This document shows, piece after piece, positions 35,329 through 47,700 of a DNA stretch of 64,000 bases. The stretch spans positions 12,896,001-12,960,000 of the forward strand of contig NC_056046.1 in NCBI RefSeq assembly GCF_004379255.2, in the 5' to 3' direction. The notes beneath the pieces are model-generated. The model was not told the DNA's origin. It made no database searches and saw only the letters and a program-made list of their open reading frames with translations. Every line of letters starts with the position of its first letter. Positions within the stretch are counted from its first letter, which is position 1. The position numbers and the translations under genes are program-made. Origin of the DNA: Salvia splendens (Eukaryota; Streptophyta; Magnoliopsida; Lamiales; Lamiaceae).

Positions 35329-37370
35329 TTGATAATTTAGTATCACACGTATTTGGCTAGAAGATTTAAGGTTGAATCTCACTAGTGGAGTTACGAGAGT
35401 AGCAGCTCCTCATCTACACAATAACATCAACATAGAAAAGGTGACCCTTGATACTTAAGAGTACGCCTAGGATCAATTTATATGATTTAATGTATGTTAA
35501 ATCGCATTTCAGATTAGATTTTAATTTCTTGCAATTAACTCATGAATTTTCAGGAATCATCCTATGAAATCGGAACGGGGATCTTCAAAACATCCTAACA
35601 ATTAGGTAGTGTTGTTCAATTTGTCGAGTCTTTTTGATCAACATTTAGCAGACTTGGTCTCTGAATAAGAATAAGAATAATTGAATAACTTGCATGTTTA
35701 GTGTCTATAAAAATATATAATGACTCAAACCGCACAATTCGAGTACATTACATTGGTTGAAATGTCTGCCAATTAATCTCCAGGTCGAACACATGACAAC
35801 TCCATTACTCTAACTTTTATCTTCTCCTTAGTAAAGTGGTTGTCCATTTCAAACGTGTTTGATTATATCATGTTGAACCGGGCTTACAATTATACTGATG
35901 CGGTTGTGTTATCACACAATATCTGATACGTCTTGATCTGGTTGTTGACCATACACTTCGTTGTTACGGCGTTGATTGCGAATATATCTCCAACTCATCT
36001 ATTTGCGCACCGTGTTCAATGCACCCTTCTTGCTCATAATCGCCAAAATTAGCAACATTTTAACATGCTAATCACATCCTAAATTATAAAATTAATCATG
36101 TATAATTCACTCTAGCAATGGTCTGACATCCAAGTGGTGATAATTCGTCGGACAAAAATTTACCTGCGGAGAAAGAATAATTTTGAGGTTTGAATTTTCG
36201 GTACAGTTAGTTATATATAGTCATAGTATTTTTAAGAATGATGTGTGACCACAGGCTTTTGACTTATACTTTAGAGAATTTTGATTGAATTGCCATTGAA
36301 AAATTGTTTCGGTTAATGTTATACTACTATAATAGTATGTGTTGGTTGTGGAATTAGAAAAAAAGTTACAAGGTAAATAGGTAGGTTTTTGTTAAAAATA
36401 TATTTGCTTCAAATTTGCTTCAAATTTTTAACTTTAGACGCCTCTTACCCGTCGTATGCATATTTATTTACGGATGTGTATTTACCAACTGATTACTGAT
36501 TACTGATTACTGATTACTGATTACTCTCCACCGTTAAAACATGTGTTTTTTGTAGTGAAAATTTATTGGTGGTTTGTTAAGCTATTAACGAGATCGCACA
36601 CACAAGTTAATTCTTATATTTCAGTTTTTGAACTAGATGATGCTTAAAACTTCCTAGTTATTAAATTCCAAATATGATGATGCTTATAACAAGATAATGC
36701 TTACAAGTTCAACAATTAATAGCGAATGAGGCATATCAATTATCAAACCTACATCCTTTCATGTTTCAAATTGACTTTTTTTTTCATTTTCTAAATATTC
36801 CAATCATACCCCAATCATTTAATGAAAATTATGCAATGTAAATTTATATGAAAGGATAATTAGCGAAATATTTATATGATAACATCAATTTAATTTGTTC
36901 AAATTAATTCAGTTAATATATGAACTAGTGTATATAATGATTATTTCATATTCTATGATCATTAGTCACAACGTACGTAAAATAGATTTCCGTAAAAAAT
37001 CAACGTGTTACACGTCAATTATTAACTTAGGAGTTTGAAAGAATCTTAGCTAACAAAAAGCTTTATTACTGTACTTTAGAGAAAATTAGGTTAAAAAGGA
37101 AAATTTGGGTTGTATGTGAAAATTGAATGAAGAAATTATAGATTGTAAAAGTCATTCATAGTGGCCTAATTGCAGGCGAATATACAAGCTAGTTAAGTTG
37201 ACCTCTTTGTTGATATCAAGGATGTTAATGTTGTGTTGTGCCCACAGAGAATGGGAGGGCCACTATACTATGCATGTAGTAATTGAATTCAAAATTTATT
37301 GTAGAAATCCCCCTTAGGAAATGGGATAAATGGAGATGTTAGATAGGTAAGTATGGTTTGTTAAGGGACA
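35329..37370. other. AT-rich intergenic DNA upstream of KAN2
   Basis: No gene recognised apart from the short GATTACT repeat. It may hold distant KAN2 regulatory DNA, but no motif is convincing. Confidence 0.5.
36491..36525. repeat. GATTACT heptamer repeat, five copies
   Basis: Five perfect head-to-tail copies of GATTACT. Confidence 0.95.
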
Positions 37371-37648
37371 AATGCACACGTTAAAAGCTTACACCAAAAT
37401 TTCCTTTTCTCCCAAAGGATACAGGAAAAAGGAAAGAGTGGAAAAGGATCACTTCTCTCTCTTTCCATCTCTCTTCATTAGCTATCTTTTTTGGCTCTTT
37501 TCATCCTACCCCCACGTCCACAAACCCCTCTCTTTTCCTCTCTCTCTCTCTCTTCTATCCCTACCCTACCTCTCCCAATAGCTCTTCTAGTGTCATTTTC
37601 TCATATATACTTCACACAAAAGAAACAACCATTCACTTCAACCTTACC

Positions 37649-37673
37649 TTCTCTCTCTCTCTCTCTCTCTCTC
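37649..37673 (+). repeat. CT microsatellite in the KAN2 leader
   Basis: About twelve CT units, about 120 bases before the start codon. Upstream at about 37600 is CATATATACTTCAC, a possible TATA box. CT tracts are common in plant leaders. Confidence 0.85.
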
Positions 37674-37790
37674 AATCTCAAATTAATCTCTGCAACTAAT
37701 CTTCTCAATTCCTCAACAAACAAACAATCCTCCATATCCTCACAAGTGAATTATTTTGGCGAAGAGAAAGAGGGGAAAGTGAAGAAGAGA

Positions 37791-40700
37791 ATGGAGCTGT
37801 TTCCGGCACAGCCAGACCTGTCTCTGCGGATCAGCCCTTTAAACAGCACGACTTCATCGAGCTGGAGAAGAGGGGAAGAAGAAATGGATTTGGGGTTTTG
37901 GAAGCGAGCTCTCGAGTCAAGAGCCTCCCTCTCTTCAATGCCCAAGCCTGACCTCAACCTCTCTAATCCAGCCAGGGTTTCCGACACCACCAACACAGCC
38001 GCCACCCACCAACACCACCACCTCCTCCACGGCCGCTTCGCCCGGCCGCAGCTGGGGGAGGAAGTGAATTTGCTGAGGCCGATTAGGGGAATTCCGGTGT
38101 ACCAAAACCCTCCTTCTTTCCCCTTCACACCTCATTATCACCACCATCAGCAGCAGCACCAACACCAACAGCATCATTTGGAATCATCTTATAATCACAT
38201 CGCAACCGCTGCGTCGGTGGCGCCCTACACCTCCCAAGGCCTCATGCGATCGCGCTTCCTCTCGAGATTTCCGGCTAAGCGGAGCATGAGGGCCCCACGG
38301 ATGCGCTGGACCACAACCCTCCACGCCCGTTTCGTTCACGCTGTTGAGCTCCTCGGCGGCCATGAAAGTAGCCCTCTTTTTTCTCCTCTCTATCAATTTT
38401 TAGGGCTTTTCTTGCTCGTTTATCTCATAAACAAAATCACAGCAAAATAGGCTATTAACATGTTGAATTTGTGTAGGAGCTACGCCCAAATCAGTTCTCG
38501 AGCTCATGGATGTCAAAGATCTCACCTTGGCTCACGTTAAATCCCATTTACAGGTGATAAAATACTCTTCCTTTTCCAATTAACCATCTTTATTTCGCAA
38601 AATTCAACAATTTTAACGATTCTTTCATTAAAGTAGAAACGGATAGTGAATATGTCAAAGCACACAAGTTCCAAATTCCGATGATTTTATTTCTATGCTG
38701 CTAAGGCCTCTCTCAACATCCTTCCTCTTTAGCAGATCTACCAGCTTTTTCACTTGGAAGAACTAACCATCCGTGTAAAGGACGAGTGTGTTTGTGTGAG
38801 AGAGAGAGAGAGGGCAGTAACAATTGAAAATAGTAGGTAGTCCAAGATAAGTTATGCAGACAGAATCATATCACAATAATACTATGTGATTTAGTTTGTA
38901 TATGAGAATTCTTTTGAAAAACTAACTAGTAGTTGCATATGTTTTGTAAAGGATTGGTAGAGAGAGAGAAGAGAAAGGACAAAACACTATCATTACACAA
39001 TGATATATATACATACACGTTTGAGTAGAAATCATCTCTGGCAAAAAACAATGTTTTAAACCTCGAAAAGTGTAGACATTGAATCACATGCATGCAAGTA
39101 TACACACACATATATATGTATATACACACATCATGAGATGACATGTACTAAAAGTTGTTTGTCATTCATTCAGTTGTATTTCACAACATTACAACTTATA
39201 TTTAATAGCCTTCTATTTTTGCTCTTTTTATTTTTCATGGAAAGCTTCATACCATAGAATAGGCTTGCAGATGTACAACATTACAACTTTTCTGATGGGC
39301 CTTAGTTTTTGCAGATGTACCGCACAGTGAAGTCTACTGATAGAGCCTCAGCTAATTCAGGTTAATAAGTAGTATTTGATGAATTTCTTTAATTAATATT
39401 AGTACTATGTTTTAAGTTTTATAAAATTAAAAACTATTTTAGAATGTGTAGGAAATTTGGAAGCACTCGAAAATGGGTCTTCGGGGGATACATCAGACGA
39501 CTTCCTCTTTGATAATATTCAGAATTCACACAAGTCTGAAGTATCTGTGGAGAAGGGAAGGCAGTTTAATGTTGATCAAGAAAGGGAATATAGTGTTTTG
39601 TGGAGCAATTCCTCAAGGTATATAAATCCTTCAACTCAAAGTCACTTTATGGAGTATTTAATTTTTCAATCTGCATCTTTCTTAGTTAAATGCTTATTAA
39701 AGGTTTATGTATAGTCTTTGTGGTAAAATCGTGTAGTCATACAGCATTAGTCATTGTATTAAAGTGTAATTTGCTCAAAATAATGAAAAGATGTATACTT
39801 ACTTAACTTAAGAGTAGGGGGCCAAAACAGAAGTATATGAATGTGAAATGACTGAATAGATGTTTCGACTTTTCAATCAAACATGTGCAAGTTGTTGTAC
39901 ATAATCAGCTAAGTCTATTCTTTGGCAACTAAGTCTAGAATCTTTGAAGGAACATAATCAGTAGTTACAGTTGTGTAGGAGGAATAATTATACTGAAATA
40001 AATATGAATGAATTTGCTAGCTGCAACTGTAGTTCAAAAAAGGAAATCTTGGATATTTTAACTGCAGAATTAGTTAAAAAGGGTTTAGGGCATATCTTGT
40101 AGGAATAAACACAAAAAGAAAAGGAATCTTTCACCATTTAGTACAGGAACTCCATAATTGGGCAAAATTAAAGTAAAACAAATAAAAATTAATTAAATTA
40201 AATTAAATTAAGCACGGCTTCCAAGATTTTGAAATTCATATGAAGAAATTAGCCTAAAAAGGACACATCTCATCCTTTGGATTTTGTGGGTACAGACCTG
40301 AGATGGGACCCAATTAAGAAAACTTACTCCCAAAGATTAATATTGTACTCCCTCCGTTCCATACTAATAGAGTCATTTTGTCATTTTAGTACGTTTCATA
40401 GTAATAGAGCCATTTCACTTTTTAGTAAAAGTCAACACATTTTTTCACACATATCTTACTCTCTCTTACTTTTTTTTTTCTCTCTTTATCTCTGTACATT
40501 TTTTTCATTTTTCACTTTATCCTCTCTTTATTTAACTCACCTAACACAATTTTTCTTAATCTCCGTGCCGAAAAGAAACGGCTCCATTATTATGGAACGG
40601 AGGGAGTAGTACTAATTTAAATGGACCCGTCCATTTAGAAATCTTGGAACTAAAAGCTTCTGCCATTTGAGACTTTACTTTATTCTAAAGAAAAATTAAA

Positions 40701-41495
40701 GTTAATTACAATTACAATAGGGTGTCACATGGGTTTCACTTTATTTTTTGTAAAGTCTATAAATCATTAAAATTAGGCATTAGAAAGATTGCTTTCTTTT
40801 TGATGCGTGGATTATTTTCTTTATAAATATATGCCATCCACTAATTGAAGTTATTGTATACAAATTGTAGCGGGCAAGAAGCTTGGTTGCATGGAAGAGA
40901 AGTAAACGTACAACCTCACCTTCATGAGGTACAACTCTCGGACCGACTTGTAATTACACAAATGCCCTTTCCCTTTTGAAAAATCTGTGTGTGTTTGCGT
41001 GCCTGAGAAATGTTGATGTCCATCATAGTGAATAAAGTAGAAATAAGAAGCATTTGTGACTAAAGCTCTTGTCTCTCTGAGAGAGTTCATAACAGTTGAT
41101 TTGTGTGTGTGTGTGAGAGAGAGAGGACCCTAAAAAGAAAAGTGATGTAAAAGTTGCTAAAAAAAAAATCTTCCTTGAAAAAGAAAATTTTCTCTTTAAG
41201 TTACTTTCAATAAAGAATGGAACATGAGCTAGTGCAAATCCCATAATGCATTATAATTATAATACTATTATATAACTATACCTAGTACTCCAAAAACTTG
41301 ATCATCAATGATGCAAACATAATTATATATATTTAATTAAGATGATTTCATTTTTATTTGTGAAATAAAATGAGGGTATGTGTGTGACTTACATTGCAGA
41401 AGGAGATATGTGATGTGAGCTCATCATCAGAGACAAGCAGAAGCCCTAAGAAGAAGATGAAGCCTAATTTGGAGTTCACGTTGGGGAGAGAATGA
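37791..41495 (+). CDS. KAN2: KANADI2-type GARP transcription factor
   Basis: Nuclear repressor that sets abaxial (lower-side) identity in lateral organs. Six exons: 37791-38367, 38477-38553, 39315-39360, 39452-39617, 40871-40928, 41400-41495; in phase, 1020 bases, 339 residues. Seen: the KANADI start MELFPAQPDLSLRISP; the LGFWKRALESR block; PDLNLS, an EAR-like repression motif; LRPIRGIPVY; a His/Gln-rich stretch at roughly residues 113-130; the GARP DNA-binding domain at about 168-224, from AKRSMRAPRMRW through VELLGGHE to AHVKSHLQMYRTVK; NGSSGDTSDD; and the C-terminal PNLEFTLGRE. The introns split the GARP domain twice, as in other KANADI genes. Exon 4 has two in-frame acceptors nine bases apart (39443 or 39452). 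Intron 4 holds a MITE. The start and overall length favour KAN2 rather than KAN1. Confidence 0.96.
40348..40606. mobile_element. Stowaway-like MITE in KAN2 intron 4
   Basis: Perfectly matching inverted ends CTCCCTCCGTTCCATA and (complement) CTCCCTCCGTTCCATA, 259 bases, flanked by TA on both sides (40346-40347 and 40607-40608). Non-coding. Confidence 0.9.
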
Positions 41496-42398
41496 TGCAT
41501 CTTGCTACTCATTTTCAAATCATTATAAATCTTCTGACTCAAGAGAATCAGGTGCCCACTGAGATAAATCTGAAAAGAAAAAGCAGATAAAGAAAGACAG
41601 GGAGACAAGAAAGACAGAAAGCATACAAAAGGGAGATAGGTAGGAAAAAAAAAGAGGCTAATATATGCTTGCTGTCAAGGTTATCATCTGATTCTCATCA
41701 TTACATTTTCATATATTAATATGTATTCTGAGCTGAGGTAAATATTAAGATAATGTAATTCCCATCGGTTTTCTCTTATTTAAGTAACTTATGTTGTTAT
41801 TGTTGGGAGCCACTTATTTTGACGAGAAAGATATACTATGATCATTTCATACTTAATCATCATCTTAAAGAATCATAAGTCTTGAGGCTTTAAATACCCT
41901 CCAATCAATAATCTAATACTAATTTATGAGGTTAATTATACCTTTATCATCTAACTTTTAATGAAGCTGCAAAAATAGTGTGACCTTCAAAATAAACCAC
42001 AACTTTTTGAAAAAAAATGTAAATAATAGTCTTGGCCTATAATTCCGGGCTCAAAATTCTGACATGGAATACCAATTCGACGCCGTTTTGATGTTTGGAT
42101 GGAAAAACAAACTCACAAAAAATCAACTTGGGGTCGGACCTTCTACTTCATAATTTTCAATGCAAAAGTATAAGTTTCATCTATATTTGAATCTTTTTCA
42201 AAAGGTCATAATATTTTTTTTTAGATATTTGGAGAAGGTCATACTATTTCCATTCAAAGATTGAGACATAAAGTACAATTAATCCACAATAACTATACTT
42301 ATTAAGTCATGAGATGTCACTACTAAATGAATAAATGATGGATTACCATGCTTAAATCAATCAACCCTTCTGAATAAGGCAAAGTTAAGTATCCAATC
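41496..42398. other. KAN2 3' flank
   Basis: Includes the probable KAN2 3' untranslated region, then AT-rich DNA. Nothing else recognised. Confidence 0.5.
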
Positions 42399-42512
42399 TT
42401 TTTTTTTTTGAAAATGGTTTAATAATGATTTCTCATCTATCCTTGTAATGACTCAAACTCTTAATTTATTGGACGGGGGAGAAACGTCTTACGAACTGAA
42501 CTACACTTATCG
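42399..42512 (-). mobile_element. Probable tRNA-derived SINE
   Basis: On the minus strand a box-A-like TAGTTCAGTTCGTAAGACG is followed about 45 bases later by a box-B-like GAGTTTGAGTCATT, then a tail of eleven As (the T-run at 42399-42409). This layout fits a short plant SINE. No clear target duplication was found, so the call is tentative. Confidence 0.45.
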
Positions 42513-45500
42513 TCAAATCAAGTGTCAAGTTTGTATGTGGTGGAATTCCCTTTTTTCTTTAGAAATGACAAGTGTTTTCATCTTTTACTAGTCAAGATCA
42601 CCTATGTATTCCTTTAGCCTACATGTATTGCGTGTTTAGGCCAATTTGAATAAAAGGACATCGTTTTATGAATAATTACATAATTGAGTAATAGTATACT
42701 ACATAAGATGGGTCATTTCAAGATATATAGAAGTAAAAAGTAAGAATTAAAATAGAATTATATAAAAGAGGTATTAAATCTTTATCCTTAAGTGGTGGCA
42801 GTGTCACGTGCTGGAGAGTCCTTTACACTTTTTTTAGCCTAAAAATGAAATGATTTACGCTTTAATGAATACCAACAAAGGCAGTGAAAGAAACGTACTA
42901 TTATTATGGACTGCTAAAGGAGCTGGAAAGAGTGTACGAGGCAACACCTTTGCCTATTACAACCATGCACAATTAATTAACAACTGATTTTATTTTAAAT
43001 ATAAATAAAAACAATTCCCACCTATCATGATTCTCTACAATTAATTGTGTATTAGTTGAAGTCTTTACTCATATTCAATATGCCCTAGGCACACCTAAAC
43101 TCTATGGGGGTGGTGTGGTCAAGTGGTATAGCATTGGGAACCCTTTGAATTGATTTTTACATATATACTTAATAAATTTAGTGCACTTTGTCAAACTTAG
43201 GATTATTGATTTACTTAAATTTGCTTCTATAACCTGGCTATTGAAATTCGACTATATTATTAAATACACCAGTTCACTCAATTTATTCCAATATAGGACA
43301 AATTTCATATGGAGTATATACATTTTCCATAATCTAATTAATTAATATGGTCAAAGTTCAAATTTTCAAGTAGGCACATCCAAATGTTTATTATTAGCTA
43401 CTACTAATAGCCCATTACCAATTCTCTTTATTTTTTCTAATACTAATACCTCATTACTAACTCTTTCAACTCAAATCTATACACTATCATTATTTTAAAA
43501 TATACTAATCTATATTCTCTCATTTAAGTGCTCGATTTCTTCATTCCTAATTCTTTTTTATTTTGTTGTATTTAGAAGGATGAAATAAAAGTGGATCGGT
43601 TGACTTAATCACGAGGTATTTCCATTACATATTCTATTAAGCCTCCCATTTTCGTACAATTCTAGCAGTTACACTTTTATTAGACTGTAGGAGTAATATT
43701 TTAAAATAATAATAATGTGGTCAAAATTAGTTCCCTCTTTGTAGCACACGTAGGATTGAACCGTGCGCTTCTTGGAAGCTATAGAAAGACGCAAAAAAAT
43801 AAAAATAAAAATAATAATAATGTAGATGTTACTATATCCCTAGTCAAAACTTATTTACCATTCTCGAAGCAATAAACTAGGACTACTTTTTCAGATTTTG
43901 ACCAGAAAGCAAAAATAAAAATAAATTCGGTTGGAGAAGAATTTTTGCATAGAATAATGCTATGCGGCCACATTCACATTATGGCCAGCCATAAATTAAT
44001 TAAATATAAAAAAAATTGATTTTTTTCAAAATTTTGGTTTAATACTACTTGATTTTACTTTTATATTATCTTCATTATATATTGTTCAACATGTTAGTGT
44101 TGCTCTTTCGTAGTTTTTGCTCAACTTATTACTACTGTCATTTCTTGATTGTTGCTCAACGTATACAGTAATTCGTGATATTAATGTGTTTTACGTAATG
44201 GAATTCAAATATAAGTATCAACTCACAAGTCCATTCACACACATATAAGTTTATATCGGTAATTCTAATTTTTTATACATATAAATGGACTAAATTAACT
44301 CTTTATGGCCGACCACATTATGGCTATTTAATATCACTCTTTTGCATAGTCATATATTTGTAGCAAACTCATTTGATTACATGAAAAAGGCAAATGCATG
44401 TGGCTCCAGACGAAAAGAAAAAATTAGACTGAAATGCAGAGGGAAAACAGTAGAGAGAGAGAGAGGGAGGTCGGTGTGCAGGACAGTGCCAAGAATGTCA
44501 AATTATTTAACCATCATTACACTATCATTAAGCATGGGACCCACCCTCCTGACACGTGTCAGGATCGCAGATGGCTTGAAGAAGGGTCTAGGCCGTAGGA
44601 TGTGAAGGGCCTGTTTGGGGACAATGACTTATGAGTCCGGATTTAATATTTTGCCATAAATAATATTTGGCAGAGGGTTTGGTTGAGTAGCTCGAGGCGC
44701 TTTTTGCATGGACTAGTGGGCCCCTTGCCCATGCACTAGGCCCCACCCTTTTTGCAGACTTGATAACTATGCTACTACTTTTTCAAGTCTCAATTTTTCA
44801 AGCTCTGCTCCTTTTATTATTACATATTTACCGGATGCCACACCAGTCTCAGCTATTTTCTATATTGCCCCGGTTGTTATTTTTTTACTAATAATTAATA
44901 GTTCTATATCTATTTTGTCTTTGCTATTTATGAGCAATAAATGAATAAACAACTGGCGAGATTCCTTTTGCTGTGATTGTACCCAGTTATATGTATATGC
45001 ATGTTTGCCTTTTTTTTCCATTAGTTTACTATCATTGTTTATGTGATCATAATGTTACTATAACCCAAAATTAATAATTACAAAGTTTTTTCCAATTGCC
45101 ATAGAAATCTGGCGCCCATCCCCATCCGGAATCAGAAGAAAGGGAAATATGAGTGGTGGGAGACTATCATCCAAACTTAACCTTATTATATTTTTGTCAT
45201 TGGATTGTTTTTTGTTTAGTAAGAATACATAGATAATTTTAATGAATGGAATGGAGAGCCCGCCTTGAATGCTGGGCAGACAGGGACATGACTGCCTTGA
45301 GAGAGAGAGAGAGAGAGAGAATGGTCTCAATCAAGAGAGGCCCCTCTCTCTTCATTCCCAATTCAAACACAAATGTAAAAACACTACTACTCATCATACA
45401 CTGTCTGTCTTTTACTAGTGATCACACTGTTTTTCTTATTTTATTTTTCAAGTCATAATTTATGATTCAATTTGGTTTTTGTTATGAATACCTACTCATC

Positions 45501-46690
45501 ATTTATTTGTTTTTGATAATTTTTAGGACTTGTAGTAGTATGTACCAGAGCTAAGAATTAGATTTTAGGATAGATAGGAGTTTGTTTTTTGAAGAATTAG
45601 ATTTTGAATATAGACAAAGGAATAAAGAATAGAGAGAAAAAAACAAAGAGGCATAATATGGAATGTGAGTGGGGCAGGTGAAGGAGGCGTCAATCATAAA
45701 GCAATGGATTGCAAAATCATTGAGCGATTTCTGTTCCCTTTCTCTTTTTTAAGAGATTGGATTTTATAGTTGTTTGCTTCCGCCTTTACTGTTAACCATT
45801 CTACATGACAAGTCGCTTGCTGTCGCCCGTGTGCCTCTTCTTTATTTCAATTTTCAAACCCTACTTTTCTTTTACCCCTTCCTAAATTCTAACTACACAC
45901 TACTATGATTCATATAATCCTACATATATTAACTAATTTTAAATTTAAAATCCAAATTATTTTTGGTTCAATTTACTGTGAATATTTTATTAAGAGAAAA
46001 AACTTTCAGATTGGCATACAACAAGCAAAAGTTCGTGACAAACCGTTAAGAGTCATACTACCAAAATCCAAACACAAATAAAGAAAACCAGGGACCCAAC
46101 CAAACCGCAAAACAAAGACAGAGCCTGAGATCTAATCAAGCTAAAGAAAACAACCGCCAACACCCTACAAGCTTGCTCAACGACGACGATGGAAGCAGTT
46201 GCGATGAAAATCCTTGACCATTGTTGCAAGTATGAGAAACTTTTCATCATGTGTTGACCTAATAGATGGCATCGATTTGTTGGTTTGGAGGACCTGCATC
46301 ATTGAAAATAAAGTTCAATTAACATCTAATTCACTAGTAGCTCTAGTCACAGTAGTATTATTGAATAGATCTTGTGATTTTTCATCTATGTCTAGATTGG
46401 CAAAACTACTATTATCTGTTTGAAATTCGAAATCATACATCCCAACATAAGATTATTGTCCTTGGCAAGAATTATTATACTATGTATATTCCTTAACATA
46501 CCATACAATGAGTCTTCTAACTTATTTTTAATTTCTGGGAGTCTTATCTCAAACACCTCGCCACTTTCCAAATCTAAATCTCTAAGTGCACTTACATCAC
46601 AATCACAAAACTTTTATAATACTACATTTCTTAGAACGGTTAACATTGGTCAATTTCCATTTTGGATCTTAACATTGTTACAATAAAAAC
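42513..46690. other. Gene-poor AT-rich intergenic DNA
   Basis: No supported gene on either strand. Small open frames here have no family likeness. A GA microsatellite lies at about 45299-45320. Confidence 0.5.
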
Positions 46691-46899
46691 ACCAATAGAA
46701 TATAAGTAAAATGTTTAAGCCATTTTTCAATCTTATAGTAATATAAAATAGCCCCAAGTCTCATGTTCTTGGTATTTCTGATACATGTCTTATAATCAAT
46801 CGCTACATACATGCAATGCTCTAAAACATGCACAAAAGTACAGTGATAAATACCGGATACAGTTGGACTTTAAAGCTTCAAATAATTTAAATAGATCAT

Positions 46900-47700
46900 T
46901 GCTTTGATCCCAACAAGAGAATGTTGGAACTTCTTAAAAAATCACATAAATACTCCTTATGTTTCTAAAGTAGATTCCAACATGTCGTAAGTTGAGTTCA
47001 AGTGAGTTGATATATCCATATGAAAATTTGTAAACCTAATATTCTTACCATGACAATATTTCTTCCAAGCTTTATCTATAGAAATCTTATTATGAATTTA
47101 CTTAAACGCTAGTCTAATGGGATCTATATGCTTTTGCCATAAATTGATTGTGGGTTTGGATTCCCTGCTATGCACTCAGCCACAACAGGGGGTGATGTTA
47201 CATCATCCCCTGTTGTGCATTGTGTTATGTATGTAGCAACATCCCCTATTGTGGCTAAATGTACAACAGGGGATCCAAACCCATTAATTGCATGTTAAAC
47301 ACATAAATTTAGAATATGAGCTATATATCTAACATGAGAATTTTGTCATCAATAACAAAGGAACATACATTGATTAGTTCTTCTATACAAGCATTATTAG
47401 CACTCGTATTAATAAAATCAACATAAATATTTATCGATTAATTTATACTCATTCAGAACTTGAATAATTAATTTTGTGTATTTATCCAAAATACGTGCTT
47501 GTGCAGTGTGTGTTGTCGGAAATTTCTTAAATGCAATTAACCATTTGTGCATTGTCCAACTATTGTAAGAAAATGCATGGTACACATGGAAATTATGTGA
47601 CCTAACTTAAGAATATAAGCTCCTAATTGAACATTTTATGGAGGTATTCACGAAAAATAGATCGAGTCACATAATTTTTACTTTTTTTTTGTAATTAGCA
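46900..47700 (-). pseudogene. hAT transposase relic
   Basis: Reading the minus strand, isolated peptide blocks of the hAT transposase family survive in order: TSANNACIEEL near 47400 (the D-N-A-S-N-N region), AHILNLCV near 47310 (part of the RC-x-AHILNL motif), then MDISTHLNSTYDMLESTL near 47010 (the TRWNSTY-x-ML motif). They are separated by stops and frame changes, and a 131-base fold-back element interrupts the sequence at 47152-47282. The copy is long dead. Its outer ends could not be defined. Confidence 0.7.
47152..47282. mobile_element. 131-bp fold-back MITE nested in the hAT relic
   Basis: The left end GGGTTTGGATTCCCTGCTATG pairs with the complement of the right end (GGGTTTGGATCCCCTGTTGT). 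Internal CCCTGTTGTG motifs repeat in both directions. It splits the transposase relic between its AHILNLCV and NSTY blocks, so it was inserted later. No certain target duplication. Confidence 0.7.

Noticed and set aside
43090..43150. tRNA-like box A (GTGGTCAAGTGGTATAGC)
   Set aside because: No matching box B or cloverleaf downstream, so not a tRNA gene; at most a SINE scrap.
43740..43795. Box-B-like GGTTCAATCC on the minus strand
   Set aside because: No box A at the right distance and no tail that fits.
45240..45330. GA-rich segment considered as a microRNA precursor
   Set aside because: No known mature microRNA sequence and no obvious stem partner; the GA run explains the look of it.
46053..46423. 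Hydrophobic minus-strand frame and a neighbouring plus-strand frame
   Set aside because: No start context, no family likeness and no splice pattern; AT-rich chance frames near the hAT relic.
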